DNA of 64,000 bases from Timema cristinae (GCA_039000515.1 JBCFYV010000935.1:57360346-57424345), one strand, 5' to 3'. Shown: positions 12,501 through 21,515, counted from the stretch's first letter. Notes: generated by a model not told the origin, from the sequence alone. Made by a program: numbers and translations.

Positions 12501-15500
12501 CTATTGTATTTATTAGTTACGGTTATAGCCGCCCGTATCTATATTATACCATATTCTTCAGATTGATAAATCGTACTACACAGAGCGGATGTTTGTTGTG
12601 ACGACAGGCCAGACACCAGCGACCCCACCAAGAAGCTCCACTTCCATCTAATCCTGCTCAATGACAGCGCCACCAGCGTCGTGCCTCTAGCGGTGACAAA
12701 CCCTGTGACATCGTGGCGCAGATCAACCAACACACCAGGAACGAGGCAGGGCCCGACGGCCGTAGGGACTTCAACCAGGCTTTCTACGACGCGTATACCT
12801 GGCTCGAGGGGAAGGAGCACCTCACGATGTGTAAGTCGCTCTTATTAGGGGGCTCTTATGGGGAGGCTAATAAGATGTTCTTTAGGAACACACGATGAGG
12901 TTAATAAGACGCTAATTAGGGGCTCCTGGTGTCCTACTATGATATATTTCCTCATGTCCCAGTCAAGTATATCTCCTGGTGTCTCAGTCAAGTATATCTC
13001 CTGCTGTCCCAGTACAGTATATCTCCTGCTGTTCCAAGTAACAGGTATATCTCCTGGTGTCCCAATCAACTATATTTCCTGGTGTTCCATTCCCCGGATC
13101 GCCACCCTCACACAAAATAACAAATTAATTGTTTCTTGTCTGATTTTGTTTGTTTGTTTTTTGTTTGTTCGCCAGTCTTCGTAACAGGCGGTGAGAACCA
13201 GGGCGAAGCTTACAGGGAAAACCTGAGGAACGTGAAGAAGATAGCCAAGACCGTGGTCAGCGTAGGGTTCAACCATTACAAGGACGAGGAGTTGTCCGAC
13301 ATAGCCACCGTCAAGGACGGCAAGGTCAACATGGTCCTCTACAAGAACAGCGTGCAGCTCAAGGAGGCGGTGGACGGGATATGTGAGTGCACGCACTTGG
13401 GGGACTATTATCAAGGGGTGTGGTGAGGGTCTAGCGGGTTCTAGTTGGACCAAGCATGTCTTAGTGGGGCATAGAGAAACTTAGCTATCGAGGTATATTG
13501 GGTTTTATACATGGATTTAACGGGGTCTATAAGAATATAGCGGGGTTTGGCTGGGCTTAGCGGAGTATAGAGGGGCTTAGCGGGTCTTTAAGGGACCTTG
13601 CAGTGTCAAGTGAGGCTTAGCTGGTTCTATCTGGACTTAGCAGAGTTTACAGGGGCCTAATGGGGTCTATATGAATATAATGGGAGCTAAGATAGTCTAT
13701 AGGTCTTATATAGGTCTAGTGGGGTCTATAGGGCCTAGACGGGTCTAGGGTGGCTTAGCGGAGTCTAGAGGGTTCTACAAGGACCTAATGGAACTTATTT
13801 AAATCTAGCGGGGCCTAGAGAGATATATCGGTTCCTATCAGAGCCTAGATGAATCTAGAGGGGTATAGCAGCGCTAAGGTGTGTTATATGAAACCACCGA
13901 AATACTTTTAAGCTGCAAATTTTATTTGTGTATCGTAACCACTGAAAATGCTAATTTACAGTAGAACCTCTTAAATACGAACTATTTGGGAGCGAAGCTT
14001 GTTCGATTTAAGCGAAAGACTACGGAAGGGTCAGCGGAGAGGTAGAGTACTTTCACAAATCTTAAAATAGGTACACCAGGCGTGAGTTTGTTAAATTTTA
14101 CATTCATTTAACTGATATATAATACGTAACTTATACGGTAGTCTGTGTTGACTAAAATTTGTAAGCATCTAGCATTTATTATTGTTTCTTGCGATTTATC
14201 ATTTAACTTTGTGTTTGTTATCAATATAAATATAAATTCATTTGACTTAGTCCCCAAACCCTCCTTCAGCAACCCCATTTTTTGAAAATTGTTTTAAGAG
14301 TATCTAGAATTTCGGACCACCAGGGTTCGATCTGATTGGGTTTTACTGTAGGCCTTTAAATAAAATCAAACATGTACGTTTGAATACCTGTTTCTAATTC
14401 AATTTGTCATTTTTCTTTCTTTTCAGATCCAGCAGGAACATGTAAGTACTTTATTTCTGCAGTTGATTAAGGTATTCTCCTATTTTGACGTTCATTTTGA
14501 TTTGTAAATTTAAATATTTTTCTCTATATGTTAATGTACATGTTTAAAAACAAAGTAATACTGACAAATGAAACGTTCTTCCAACAATGAGTGATAATAA
14601 TAATAAATAATAATAATAATTAAAAATATATAAATTCCAGTAAACTGAAAAGTTCTTGACATACTATTAATTCAAATAGCATTTTTTTTAAATTTGTAAT
14701 TCCCTCAACTGACACGATGATAGCGTAGATATTACTTTAATCCCGAAGTACGCAGCCCGATCTCAACAGAGTGTACCGGGAATTGTTTGTTTCCAACAAT
14801 GATTTTTTCTATTTCACTTCAACAAATTCTGGCACAGTCTTCTAATTTATGCTCTTCATAAGCAAATTACTGGAATTTCTTAAAGTTCATGGTTTGCTTA
14901 TATTGATCTGTAGCGCGTCTATCTACTGAATTATGGATCCTGAATTTGATTCCCGACCAGACAGAAACAATTATCTTTTATGATTTTGGAAATTCCTCTT
15001 TTATAGTGATGAATTAATAATATGGGGACTGGGTTTTAGATAGTGTCTATAGTTAAGATAGGCTAGTTTGTAAATCGTGTGCTGGTATAATCAGTTGGTT
15101 CAGAAATTTTGGGTTAATTACTCACTGTAATAACGTAAATATTCCGACCTTTAAAAATGTTTGCTATAGAATGCTTAAAGGCCCAGAAAAAAGTAGTACT
15201 TTCTAATTAAATTTGAAGAATATTAATTTAAAAAAAATAGATTTATTTAGCATTTTAAATATAATGAAATATAAAGTTGTAACATTTTAAGTTGAAATAC
15301 ATTAAATGATATTTTAATCACCTTTCTTAAATTTTTGAACGAAAAAAAGCACATTATTAAACTCATTTATCGTAATATGCATATGGATAAAGCAATAATT
15401 TTCTGTAAATCACATTCATAATTCGCTCTCATTCTTAATATAACTGTGGTTGAACCAACAATAAATCATAAGTTTACGAACAGACAGTAAATAAACACGG

Positions 15501-16219
15501 TGCTAAAAGAATAGAGATATTGCGTTAAACTCTTAAACCCTGACTAAAAGTTGTATTAGAATAAAATAAACGCCAACATACTATCTAACTCAAAGTTGTT
15601 TTTAACTAAACCATTTCTTCGTCACTGAGAATAACAATACATCAACACTATTCACAGGTTTTGGAATAAAATACCGATTGGACCAAATACATTGTTTTAC
15701 CTTCTTGTATGTGCTTAAAAGGTTGACAGTGAAAGATCCAACACCCATCACTAAATTCCTTTAGTTTCAACCAAAATGGATTCCAGACAAATTACATATT
15801 CGTGTTACGGGGAAAACTATATTAAAAAATCATGGATTTATTGCAAAAATAGTTTTATTCATGTATTAAAGACATGGTTATATAATCTTTATTTCTCAAT
15901 TTAACAGCCTAATTTAACTTAAGGTTGGTATTTGGAAAGATTAATTAAAAAATATAACTTATAAAATAATTATCGCTAATGTGATTTTCCATGTTTCAAA
16001 TCATGTTATATTACTTTATTATTAATGAGGTTGATACTTCTGTAGAGTCCTCCAGTCCTAGAGATTTTGATGTTGTTAGGATTGTTTGCAGGTGACACCC
16101 AAATAAACGAACTTAAGAAGAGTGCTGAGACGGTGGCTCGCAAGGTGGTGGCGCCACCTAAAATGGCGGAGGCACCGCCCAAGGATGTGGAGGAGGTGCT
16201 AGCACCTGAGGCCAAATAA
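1514..16219 (+). CDS. Two C-type lectin domains, sushi and VWA domain protein (11 exons)
   Basis: Exons: 1514-1769, 2678-2902, 5629-5808, 8829-8963, 9308-9389, 10068-10271, 11643-11787, 12608-12830, 13176-13382, 14427-14441 and 16092-16219. Every junction is AG/GT and phases agree except at exons 4 and 8, which carry small frame breaks. Allowing for those, the product is about 600 aa. Order: hydrophobic N-terminus (MKNHLFITLVLLIG; probable signal peptide), CTLD1 (exons 1-2, ending CNVTQGVICV), CTLD2 (exons 3-5, ending INYMC), a six-cysteine sushi-like module (exon 6), VWA (exons 7-9), and an Ala/Pro/Lys/Glu-rich tail without a membrane anchor. CTLD1 shows no clear EPN, QPD or WND, so canonical calcium-dependent sugar binding is doubtful. 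The VWA metal site reads DNSAR rather than DxSxS. CCP followed by VWA recalls complement factor B/C2, but no protease domain follows. A secreted recognition role is inferred. I do not recognise a named orthologue. Confidence 0.85.
1840..2640 (+). repeat. 34-bp minisatellite in lectin intron 1
   Basis: About 23 diverged copies of a 34-bp unit around TTCCCGACATTTTGAGATGT. It fills nearly all of intron 1. There is a higher-order duplication: the block from about 2095 repeats at 2231, an offset of 136 bp, or four units. Short open frames here are by-products of the periodicity. Confidence 0.93.
2678..2902 (+). CDS. Lectin gene exon 2: rest of CTLD1
   Basis: 75 codons, phase 1 to phase 1, acceptor TGTGCGCAG. 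It encodes VWLGGK, WTWVYNN, PPWCD and the closing CNVTQGVICV of a C-type lectin fold. Its last roughly 60 bp and its donor form the first copy of the tandem array that follows. Confidence 0.85.
2842..4760 (+). repeat. 94/98-bp tandem array carrying exon-2 end and 5' splice site
   Basis: Twenty copies, counting the exonic one, plus a truncated 21st ending near 4760. Units are 98 bp with CAGA after ACATAGA, or 94 bp without it. Each contains the last part of exon 2 and the donor CAAG|GTGAGA. A donor used beyond the first would add the intronic TGA five codons later. Two copies (about 3184 and 4237) have TCTAAGG in place of TCCAAGG and sit in matching blocks about 1053 bp (11 units) apart, pointing to segmental expansion. 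Confidence 0.97.
4853..4915 (-). repeat. tRNA-like 5' half, SINE head fragment
   Basis: The minus strand reads TAGCTCAGTTGGTAGAGC, an excellent tRNA A box and D arm, up to about the anticodon stem. No B box follows. This is a truncated SINE head or tRNA pseudogene, not a tRNA gene. Confidence 0.55.
5150..5384. mobile_element. 235-bp Tc1/mariner-type MITE, copy 1
   Basis: It starts CAGTAGCC and ends GGCTACTG, flanked on both sides by TA (5148-5149 and 5385-5386), the target duplication of Tc1/mariner elements. Terminal inverted repeats run about 50 bp through CTTTGGTGCTGACTGACAGC. A second internal hairpin is centred on AGGTATATACCT. There is no coding capacity. A second copy of identical length lies at 62774-63008. 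Confidence 0.9.
5629..5808 (+). CDS. Lectin gene exon 3: start of CTLD2
   Basis: 60 codons, phase 1 to phase 1, acceptor CATTCCAG, donor GTATTT. It encodes FVVEIALANITNINASW and TANKFCKEEVGYLLTNL, the first strands and first helix of a second C-type lectin-like domain. Confidence 0.85.
5923..6622 (+). repeat. (ATAC)n microsatellite, about 700 bp
   Basis: A nearly pure CATA/ATAC tetranucleotide array with scattered one- to three-base interruptions, in intron 3 about 115 bp after the donor. It gives open frames of Tyr-Ile-His-Thr and Tyr-Val-Cys-Met repeats on either strand, which are artefacts. Confidence 0.98.
6640..8045 (-). mobile_element. Internally deleted LINE (endonuclease and C-terminus)
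   Basis: On the minus strand the 5' part (8045-7480) shows the AP-endonuclease start GTWTVRG and IILLGDMNGW. The 3' part (about 7110-6690) shows CWFGHVERMSADQLTKKI, the ORF2 C-terminal motif. Only about 370 bp separates them, too little for a reverse transcriptase domain, so the middle is deleted. Frames are broken. It sits antisense inside lectin intron 3. Confidence 0.8.
8046..8828 (+). other. 3' part of lectin intron 3, no gene seen
   Basis: AT-rich sequence with short runs of moderate GC at 8160-8400 and 8590-8770. I found no splice-bounded open frame and no repeat family that I recognise elsewhere in the window. Confidence 0.5.
8829..8963 (+). CDS. Lectin gene exon 4: middle of CTLD2, with frame breaks
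   Basis: The acceptor TTTGGCAG gives ENGKYLIGAKVQSDGTAVWA in the expected frame. After the C6G4 run near 8894 the protein-like sequence moves to another frame: CDLKGLPPYHVGKECLY. One more base is missing near TGTACTGAAT for phase to reach exon 5. The exon is therefore two bases short of a continuous frame. This is either an assembly error in homopolymers or a damaged allele. Confidence 0.75.
8949..9125 (+). repeat. 45-60-bp array carrying exon-4 end and 5' splice site
   Basis: Four copies of ATGTCTGTACTGAATGTAAG, starting at 8949, 9009, 9054 and 9100 and increasingly diverged. The first three keep an intact GTAAGTG donor. The first copy is the real exon end; the others are intronic. Confidence 0.88.
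9308..9389 (+). CDS. Lectin gene exon 5: end of CTLD2
   Basis: 82 bp, phase 0 to 1, acceptor TTCCACAG, donor GTAAGT. It encodes GLEGISCTEVNSDINYMCSS, whose paired cysteines close the second lectin-like fold. Confidence 0.8.
9390..10067 (+). other. Lectin intron 5, no gene and no array
   Basis: Ordinary intronic sequence. It is one of only two introns of this gene in which I see no sizeable tandem array. Confidence 0.6.
10068..10271 (+). CDS. Lectin gene exon 6: sushi (CCP) domain
   Basis: 204 bp, phase 1 to 1, acceptor GTTCCAG, donor GTAGGT. It encodes one module with six cysteines: TCIKQFP, WRCDWYEG, RCWRLCPDNQ, LVCGYKGW and EPTC. The C-terminal half follows the CCP pattern. Two cysteines beyond the usual four suggest an extra disulfide. 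A one-exon, phase 1-1 module is typical of shuffled extracellular domains. Confidence 0.82.
10283..10430 (+). repeat. 51-bp tandem repeat in lectin intron 6
   Basis: Almost three copies of a 51-bp unit containing GTGGCGACACTCTAACTATC, starting within about 15 bp of the intron 6 donor. Confidence 0.85.
10427..10750. mobile_element. 324-bp foldback element with tRNA-like core
   Basis: About 80-bp inverted arms (left ATGGAAGCAAAGAACG, right CGTTGCTTTCTTCCAT) that stay alignable through GATGAATTATTATAA. The centre, on the minus strand, holds TAGCTTAATGGTAGA and GGGTTAAATTCC, which resemble tRNA A and B boxes. No target duplication could be fixed. It is non-coding. Confidence 0.65.
10905..10975 (+). 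repeat. tRNA-like SINE head fragment
   Basis: TGGCTCAATGTT followed about 45 bp later by ACTTCGATTCCC, spaced like A and B boxes. There is no recognisable body. Confidence 0.4.
10976..11642 (+). other. AT-rich rest of lectin intron 6
   Basis: No exon, repeat family or array recognised. Confidence 0.5.
11643..11787 (+). CDS. Lectin gene exon 7: start of VWA domain
   Basis: 145 bp, phase 1 to 2, acceptor TTCGTTTAAG, donor GTGAGT. It encodes GAIFIIDNSARVSEDDF and VLRYLVGALVSLF, the first strand and first helix of a VWA fold. The MIDAS position reads D-N-S-A-R, lacking the second serine, so metal-dependent ligand binding may be weakened or lost. Confidence 0.82.
11788..11945 (+). repeat. About 36-bp array starting at the intron 7 donor
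   Basis: Four imperfect copies of GAGTTCTACACTTGGTTATA with ATGTCAGG spacers. The first copy overlaps the donor GTGAGTTCTACAC. Confidence 0.85.
11946..12607 (+). other. Rest of lectin intron 7
   Basis: AT-rich; nothing recognised except a short stretch at 12340-12420 resembling the 3' part of the family A SINE on the minus strand. Confidence 0.4.
12608..12830 (+). CDS. Lectin gene exon 8: middle of VWA, with frame break
   Basis: The acceptor ACGACAG gives DTSDPTKKLHFHLILLND in the expected frame, through AVTNP. After the C3 run near 12700 the protein-like sequence continues one frame over as CDIVAQINQHTRNEAG and FNQAFYDAYTWLEGKEHL. The exon is exactly one base short for phase to reach exon 9. 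The donor GTAAGT is good. Confidence 0.8.
12944..13090 (+). repeat. About 30-bp array in lectin intron 8
   Basis: Six imperfect copies of CAGTCAAGTATATCTCCTGG, roughly 115 bp after the donor. Confidence 0.85.
13176..13382 (+). CDS. Lectin gene exon 9: end of VWA domain
   Basis: 207 bp, phase 1 to 1, acceptor TTCGCCAG, donor GTGAGT. It encodes VSVGFNHYKDEELSDIATV and LYKNSVQLKEAVDGI, the late strands and last helix of a VWA fold. Confidence 0.85.
13420..13880 (+). repeat. Degenerate about 15-bp minisatellite in lectin intron 9
   Basis: Repeated AGCGGGGTCTA-type motifs with variable spacing begin about 40 bp after the donor. The strand is unusually rich in G and poor in C for this locus. Confidence 0.75.
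13959..14348. mobile_element. 390-bp pogo-like MITE
   Basis: It starts CAGTAGAACC and ends GGTTTTACTG, flanked by TA on both sides (13957-13958 and 14349-14350). The left arm (TAAATACGAACT) and right arm (GTTCGATCTGATTG reversed) share the pogo/Tc1-type layout. There is no open frame. It sits in lectin intron 9. Confidence 0.7.
14427..14441 (+). CDS. Lectin gene exon 10: 15-nt microexon
   Basis: Bounded by CTTTTCTTTTCAG and GTAAGT, phase 1 to 1, adding Tyr-Pro-Ala-Gly-Thr between the VWA domain and the tail. Being in phase, it could be included or skipped without changing the frame. Confidence 0.7.
14442..16091 (+). other. Lectin intron 10, AT-rich
   Basis: About 1.65 kb with a short TAA run near 14600 and a possible tRNA-like fragment at 14910-14955. 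No sizeable array and no exon seen. Confidence 0.55.
16092..16219 (+). CDS. Lectin gene exon 11: C-terminal tail and stop
   Basis: Acceptor TTTGCAG. It encodes CDTQINELKKSAETVARKVV and then an Ala/Pro/Lys/Glu-rich end (LAPEAK). TAA at 16217-16219. No transmembrane segment. Confidence 0.85.
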
Positions 16220-16671
16220 ATAGCGGCCTAATCGCACTCAGGTAATCAAGTTAAATTCTTAATAACAATAATATAATTTGGTCAGCACTGTATGTAATGA
16301 AATGCCTTGAAATGGTCTTATTGTTCTAAAGTTAATGGGAAATATTCGTAATCTTGTCTTAGGTCCGACTTGATGGAAATACAACAGATTGGATTCTCCA
16401 ATGGCGATTAGACTGATTGATGTTCAGCTGAATAGGTTTTCTGTAATTTCTTTTATGTATAAATGAAACTCTGTTATATACACTGAAATGTTTATATGAT
16501 TTACTATGTAATATTATAACGTTTATTTGATTTAAAGTTTTGTTTAATTATAGCTTAGTTAAAATGGAAATAGAATCCTTTACAACCGAAGTCATTAGTT
16601 TTTAGTATTAATCTACCTTCACTCACCCATATTATAGTTCTAGATTATATGGGAACCAGATATTTTTGATA

Positions 16672-16677
16672 AATAAA
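16672..16677 (+). terminator. Candidate polyadenylation signal of lectin gene
   Basis: AATAAA about 450 bp after the stop, the first canonical hexamer I see downstream. Confidence 0.5.
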
Positions 16678-16679
16678 TG

Positions 16680-19050
16680 CATTGATTCGTTTATTAAAAG
16701 GTGATTAATTATATTTAACATTAATAGACATGAAAATGCACTCCTGAGTTTCATAAAAACTTTCTGGTTTTTATAAAAATTTAATTTTGACTTTAAAATA
16801 GTTTTAAAATATTTAAAATCTTATAATTAATTTTAATAGTCTCATAATTTGTCTCTAATGTATCTACTTAAATCAGCACCAAAACCAACATAATTACATA
16901 AATATTTATTTATTAATTTTTTGATTTTCCCAATATTTTGTATTACGACTCTATGGTTAAGTTGAAATGTTGAGGTACTTTTTGTTATATGTTGTCTAAC
17001 CTGTTCTATTTGGTTGGTTTTAAATATCTCAAACAAGACAACCTTGTCGTTTGTTTATTTTATTTGAAACATTTCCACTTTTTAGAATAACTTTGAAAAT
17101 ATTAAACTGTGCATAATGTAGACAATTTGTAAGCAGCAAATGCATGTTTGTAATTTTATTTTGCCTAAATAAATATATATTTCTTGATTAGGAATTAATT
17201 TAAAATAAAATTCTAGGTAACCTTGAACTTTATGACATTTTGATAACATGACCTTGTATATGTCTGTACTTGTTTCCAAATCTCTTGTACTATAGCATTA
17301 ATAGAAGGCAGTAATTTACTTGTAGAAATACATAACACACGAAGTTTGCTATTAGCTTCTGACGCAAAAACATGTTTTCTACACTCAGAAGTACCATACA
17401 TAATTCTAGTTTACATCAAGTAAGTTATAAAAAAAAACTAGTTTTTAATTATATAGTTTTAATTTTTCACCATTAATTTAAACATATTTAGTAACTTTTT
17501 TTCTCTCAAGAAATTGATTACCAGGTATTTGAAAAAATAAGATAATTATTAACAGGGCTGCCAAGCTCCCCTAAGTTCCCAACTCATATCTTAATCCCTT
17601 TTATTTTTTTGGAAGTGCTTTTATAGACCAGTATATCTTATATCCAGAATACTGAATACTTGTTTCCAATATGTGTACAGTTCATATTATGATTAGCCTG
17701 GGAAGTTATTTATGTTAGATAAGTTTGACAAGCACAGGGTAGTTGGGTGTTAAAAAAAAAAAAGGACACACTTAAAATAAGTAACTATAATATTATTTTC
17801 CATATTTATATAATATATCAAAATTGACAACTACCAAACTTGATTTGGTGTATGAATATAAAGGAAAGTGCTACAGTAGTTCTGTCAGGTAAGCCTCACC
17901 ACCTGTTCTGTTTTTATTGCAAGCCTTCTTTCATTGCGCATAGCAATATGTGACATTTTTTCACTTTCAATGCCTGCTAGGGGAGTAAGAATAGAAAAAG
18001 TATGTTTTGTAAATTGTAATAAAAAAAAAAGGTCACACCACATTTGGTTGAATGTGTGTCAATTACAATACATAACTTTTTATTAAAAGTGTATACCAAT
18101 ATGGCAAAAAAATGGACGTCAATCATGTCAAAAATATTTATGGGTGAACCGTGAAGAACTGCCTTAGGCCATTATTTAAAAGAAAAACACACTAATGCTA
18201 AAAAAATGGATATCTTTAAAAAAAAATCGGGACAAAAAATGTATCAAAGATGTATGCCTATGTGTATCTCTATGTGTGTGTTGAAAAAAAAAAGTGTTAA
18301 TGGAGAAAAATCAACAGAGGAGAAAGGGAAAATAGTTGAAACACTAAACTATTTATTAAAACTCCCTTTTAATTGCTATTTCAAGTTAAAACTGAGCTAC
18401 GTGAAGTGAAATAATACCTAAAAGAACATTAGTTTCATTGCATTGTCAAGAAAATTCTTTTCTAACAGACATATAATTTTTTTTACACCCGCTGATTATA
18501 AATAAATTTAAGATTTCTTGTTGCTAATCACTTCAATACATGTTACATAGCCTTAAAAACAAAACAACTATGAGAACAAATAATAGGTAATATCTATAAA
18601 CATCTTTGAGAGAAAAGTGTATCTCTATAGTAAAATGTAATATATAGGTACACACAGATTTTTCTAGAAAGTCTGTTCTGACCAATCGACCAAAATCCTA
18701 CTATATTGTAAGATTATAGAAGGGAAAAAGACCTTTCAGAACAAACTTAAACTTCCTACTAAAAATTCAGTGTACATTTTCTTTTCTTCATCGGATTTTA
18801 TATACATCACACATTAGATAGTAACTTTAATTATCATTGTATGTAGGCTATACATAACTTTCGGCAAATAGATCTTGTAAATACAACTTCTAAAAAAACA
18901 ACAACTCAAGGGTGAAGTTTCTTAAACTAATACTGTTCAATTCAAAATATTTTCTTAAATTTTAAAAATAAGTATTTTTGGAAATACGGTTTAAAAAGCA
19001 GTAGATACCTATGGGTGTACTATTGTCTATTCTATACATACTTTTTTTTT
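16680..19050. other. AT-rich intergenic DNA
   Basis: No convincing exon, RNA gene or repeat family. Short open frames are of the length expected by chance. Confidence 0.6.
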
Positions 19051-19606
19051 ATCTAGAACCGTATATTACTACTCGTTCGGGTTATATGCTTAATTACTTT
19101 ACTATTATTATTATTATTATTATTAGCACCGCGTCTTACTACCCGTTCGGGTTATACGCACTTACGCTAATGTGTAATGGTAGGGTGATTGTGAGATGAA
19201 ATGAAGGACCTACAGTTTAACGTGGAATCCGAACCACGGTGGTGGCCTGGCATTCCCCACATTCACAAGATGTCTTGTCAGAGGTGAAGGAAGGGTTTGG
19301 TAATCAGATAAATCTTTGCCAGGACCAAGGATTGAACCCCGGCCGCCAGCATAGAAGTCTACACCTTACCCCTATACACCATGGTCACCAATTACTTTAC
19401 TAAATACGCTAATGGATTAGGAATGGGGAAGGTTGAATTTTATAGGAAGTGAACCCGCATTAGCATGTAGGTAGAGTGGAAAACCATTTAAGGAAAACCA
19501 CCCGCATTTCATCCAACTGAGATTCAAATCTTGATTTCCCTGTCCTTGGCAGTCTAGCTCAACACGAAACTAGTGCTTTAGCTAACTACGCCACCAAGGT
19601 GGGTCA
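19051..19606 (-). mobile_element. Family A' SINE split by a nested SINE
   Basis: On the minus strand, the head is GGTGGCGTAGTTAGCTAA (A box) and GATTTGAATCTC (B box). The body follows to the shared tail ATAACCCGAACGAGTAGTAA and an A-run at 19041-19050. Bases 19105-19389 are a separate insertion. Confidence 0.85.
19105..19389 (-). mobile_element. Family B SINE nested in family A' SINE
   Basis: Flanked by a perfect 13-bp duplication AATTACTTTACTA at 19092-19104 and 19390-19402, so the insertion is exact. The minus-strand head reads TGGTGTATAGGGGTAAGG (A box) and GGGTTCAATCC (B box). It ends in the tail CCCGAACGGGTAGTAAGACG and (TAA)n. The body differs from family A. Confidence 0.92.
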
Positions 19607-20340
19607 GTACCCACTGTCCTGCAAGAAACAGTACGAATGGTCAACATAGCTACAAAAGTGTTAAGTTTGTGTCGTCATATTAGACAGTTACATTTTTAAC
19701 TGTTTTACATGTATAGAATAAACTTTCAGATCTTAACATTTTATTTAATAAAACCCTAGAACTGGTTATATAAGGTAAATTGTTTGTAAAATATACAGAT
19801 CTAATTTTTTCCAATATCTTTGGTGGATCATCAAAGATAGCCTACACCAGGCCTACAGGCCCTCCTGATCCTTAAAAGTAAGAAAACTAAATATTATAAA
19901 AATAAAATAAATATTTGTCACTAGAATTTCGGACTGTTAACTTTCCACAGTCCTGTACTTGTGACACTTTATTCAGAGGTGTTTACAGTTTGCATAAACT
20001 ATTGCTAAATCCTACGTTCATTATTGTAATGAAAATTCTGTGTCCCTTTGCGGCAGTGGCCTTATCTCCTTATATAGACAAAGCCGCTGCCACAATTAGT
20101 CAAGTAGTGGCTCTGCAACAAACATTGTTTATAAAAACACGAGAGCAAAAGTTTTGAAATCCAACCTGGATCTGTTACGGCTGCAAACTCGGCTGCCATG
20201 TCGATACCCTCATGTGAAGAAAATTAACCTACCCTTACATTTCTACTGAAGCAATATTTAATTCTTTTCGTCCAAAAAAAAGTTTCGCTCTAAAAACTGG
20301 AAAAGTCTTATCTTTACTTGTGTTCCCTACACTCCTCCCT
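19607..20340. other. Intergenic, with a dispersed repeat at 20155-20340
   Basis: The part 20155-20340 (CATGTGAAGAAAATTAA, then GTTCCCTACACTCCT) recurs at 56995-57175. The remainder shows no gene. Confidence 0.5.
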
Positions 20341-21240
20341 AAACAAAAGTTTATGTAAATTTCAAACCTTAACATGAACTTTGGAATAGTACAGTATTAA
20401 GTTGTCACACTTACAAAAATTATCCTTATCATATGCCAGAAATGTATTACTTGGGTGACAAAATTAGCAGATCCACAAATAGAAAATTGCAAAAGAGCAT
20501 CAAGAGATTTACACCAAGTTAGCATGTTATAAAAAAAACTAACAATTAATAAAATAAATCATCATGTTTAGAGATGCTAATTCATACTAATGGATTGTTT
20601 TGGACCAGCTTGTAACAGCATTATCAATTTCAAATTTATCTTGGCATTGTCTCTTATGTCCTATTAAAGTACATTTAAATGTGATTATCTTTTTATCCAG
20701 TAGTTCATCTGGAGCTGCGGTAACTGGTTTGATTGTACATCATTCTTGATACGTACATGTTTTGAACACTCACACCAAGGATAACACTCTCCCTAAAACA
20801 AAAGTTTATGTAAATTTCAAACCTTAACATGAACTTTGGAATAGTACAGTATTAAGTTGTCACACTTACAAAAATTATCCTTATCATATGCCAGAAATGT
20901 ATTACTTGGGTGACAAAATTAGCAGATCCACAAATAGAAAATTGCAAAAGAGCATCAAGAGATTTACACCAAGTTAGCAATCTGGTTATAAAACTAAACT
21001 ACAATTAATAAAATAAATCATCATGGTTTAGAGATGCTAATCATACCTAATGGGATTGGTTTTGGACCAGCTGTACAGCATTATCAATTTCAACATTTAT
21101 CTTGGCATTTTCTCTATGTCCTATTAAAGTACATTTAAATGTGATGTATCTGTTTGATCCCGTAGTCATTTTGGAGCTGCGGTACTGGTTTGATTGTAAT
21201 CATTCTTGATAGGTACATGTTTAGACACACACCAAGATAC
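20341..21240 (+). repeat. Direct duplication of about 450 bp
   Basis: Bases 20341-20770 and 20794-21240 are the same sequence in tandem. The first 180 bp are almost identical; the rest differ mainly by scattered one-base indels. No coding content. Confidence 0.92.
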
Positions 21241-21269
21241 CTCGCCTCATGTTCATTGATAGTTAGCCT

Positions 21270-21515
21270 AAAAACCTTATTGGTGGGTGCATGGTCTAAC
21301 ATACGTAAAGCTCATACTAGACTGTATTGTTGGTGACAAGGACAAGGAGATTGGGGCTAGAATACTAATCGGGTGTACAGATGGTGGTTTTTATTGAAGT
21401 GTTTCCCACTCTCCCTTCACACAAATTTGGGCACATTTCCTCTAAAATGATACCTTTGTCACCTTTATATCATTAGTAAAATTAATGGTTGCATATAGCC
21501 TAAACATACTATAAT
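21270..21515 (+). mobile_element. Diverged family A SINE
   Basis: Head GCATGGTCTAA, body GTGTTTCCCACTCTCCCTTC, tail TATAGCCTAAAC. Confidence 0.6.

Noticed and set aside
19915..20157. 80-residue frame near 20 kb
   Set aside because: No supporting splice sites or family resemblance; the adjoining sequence is a dispersed repeat.
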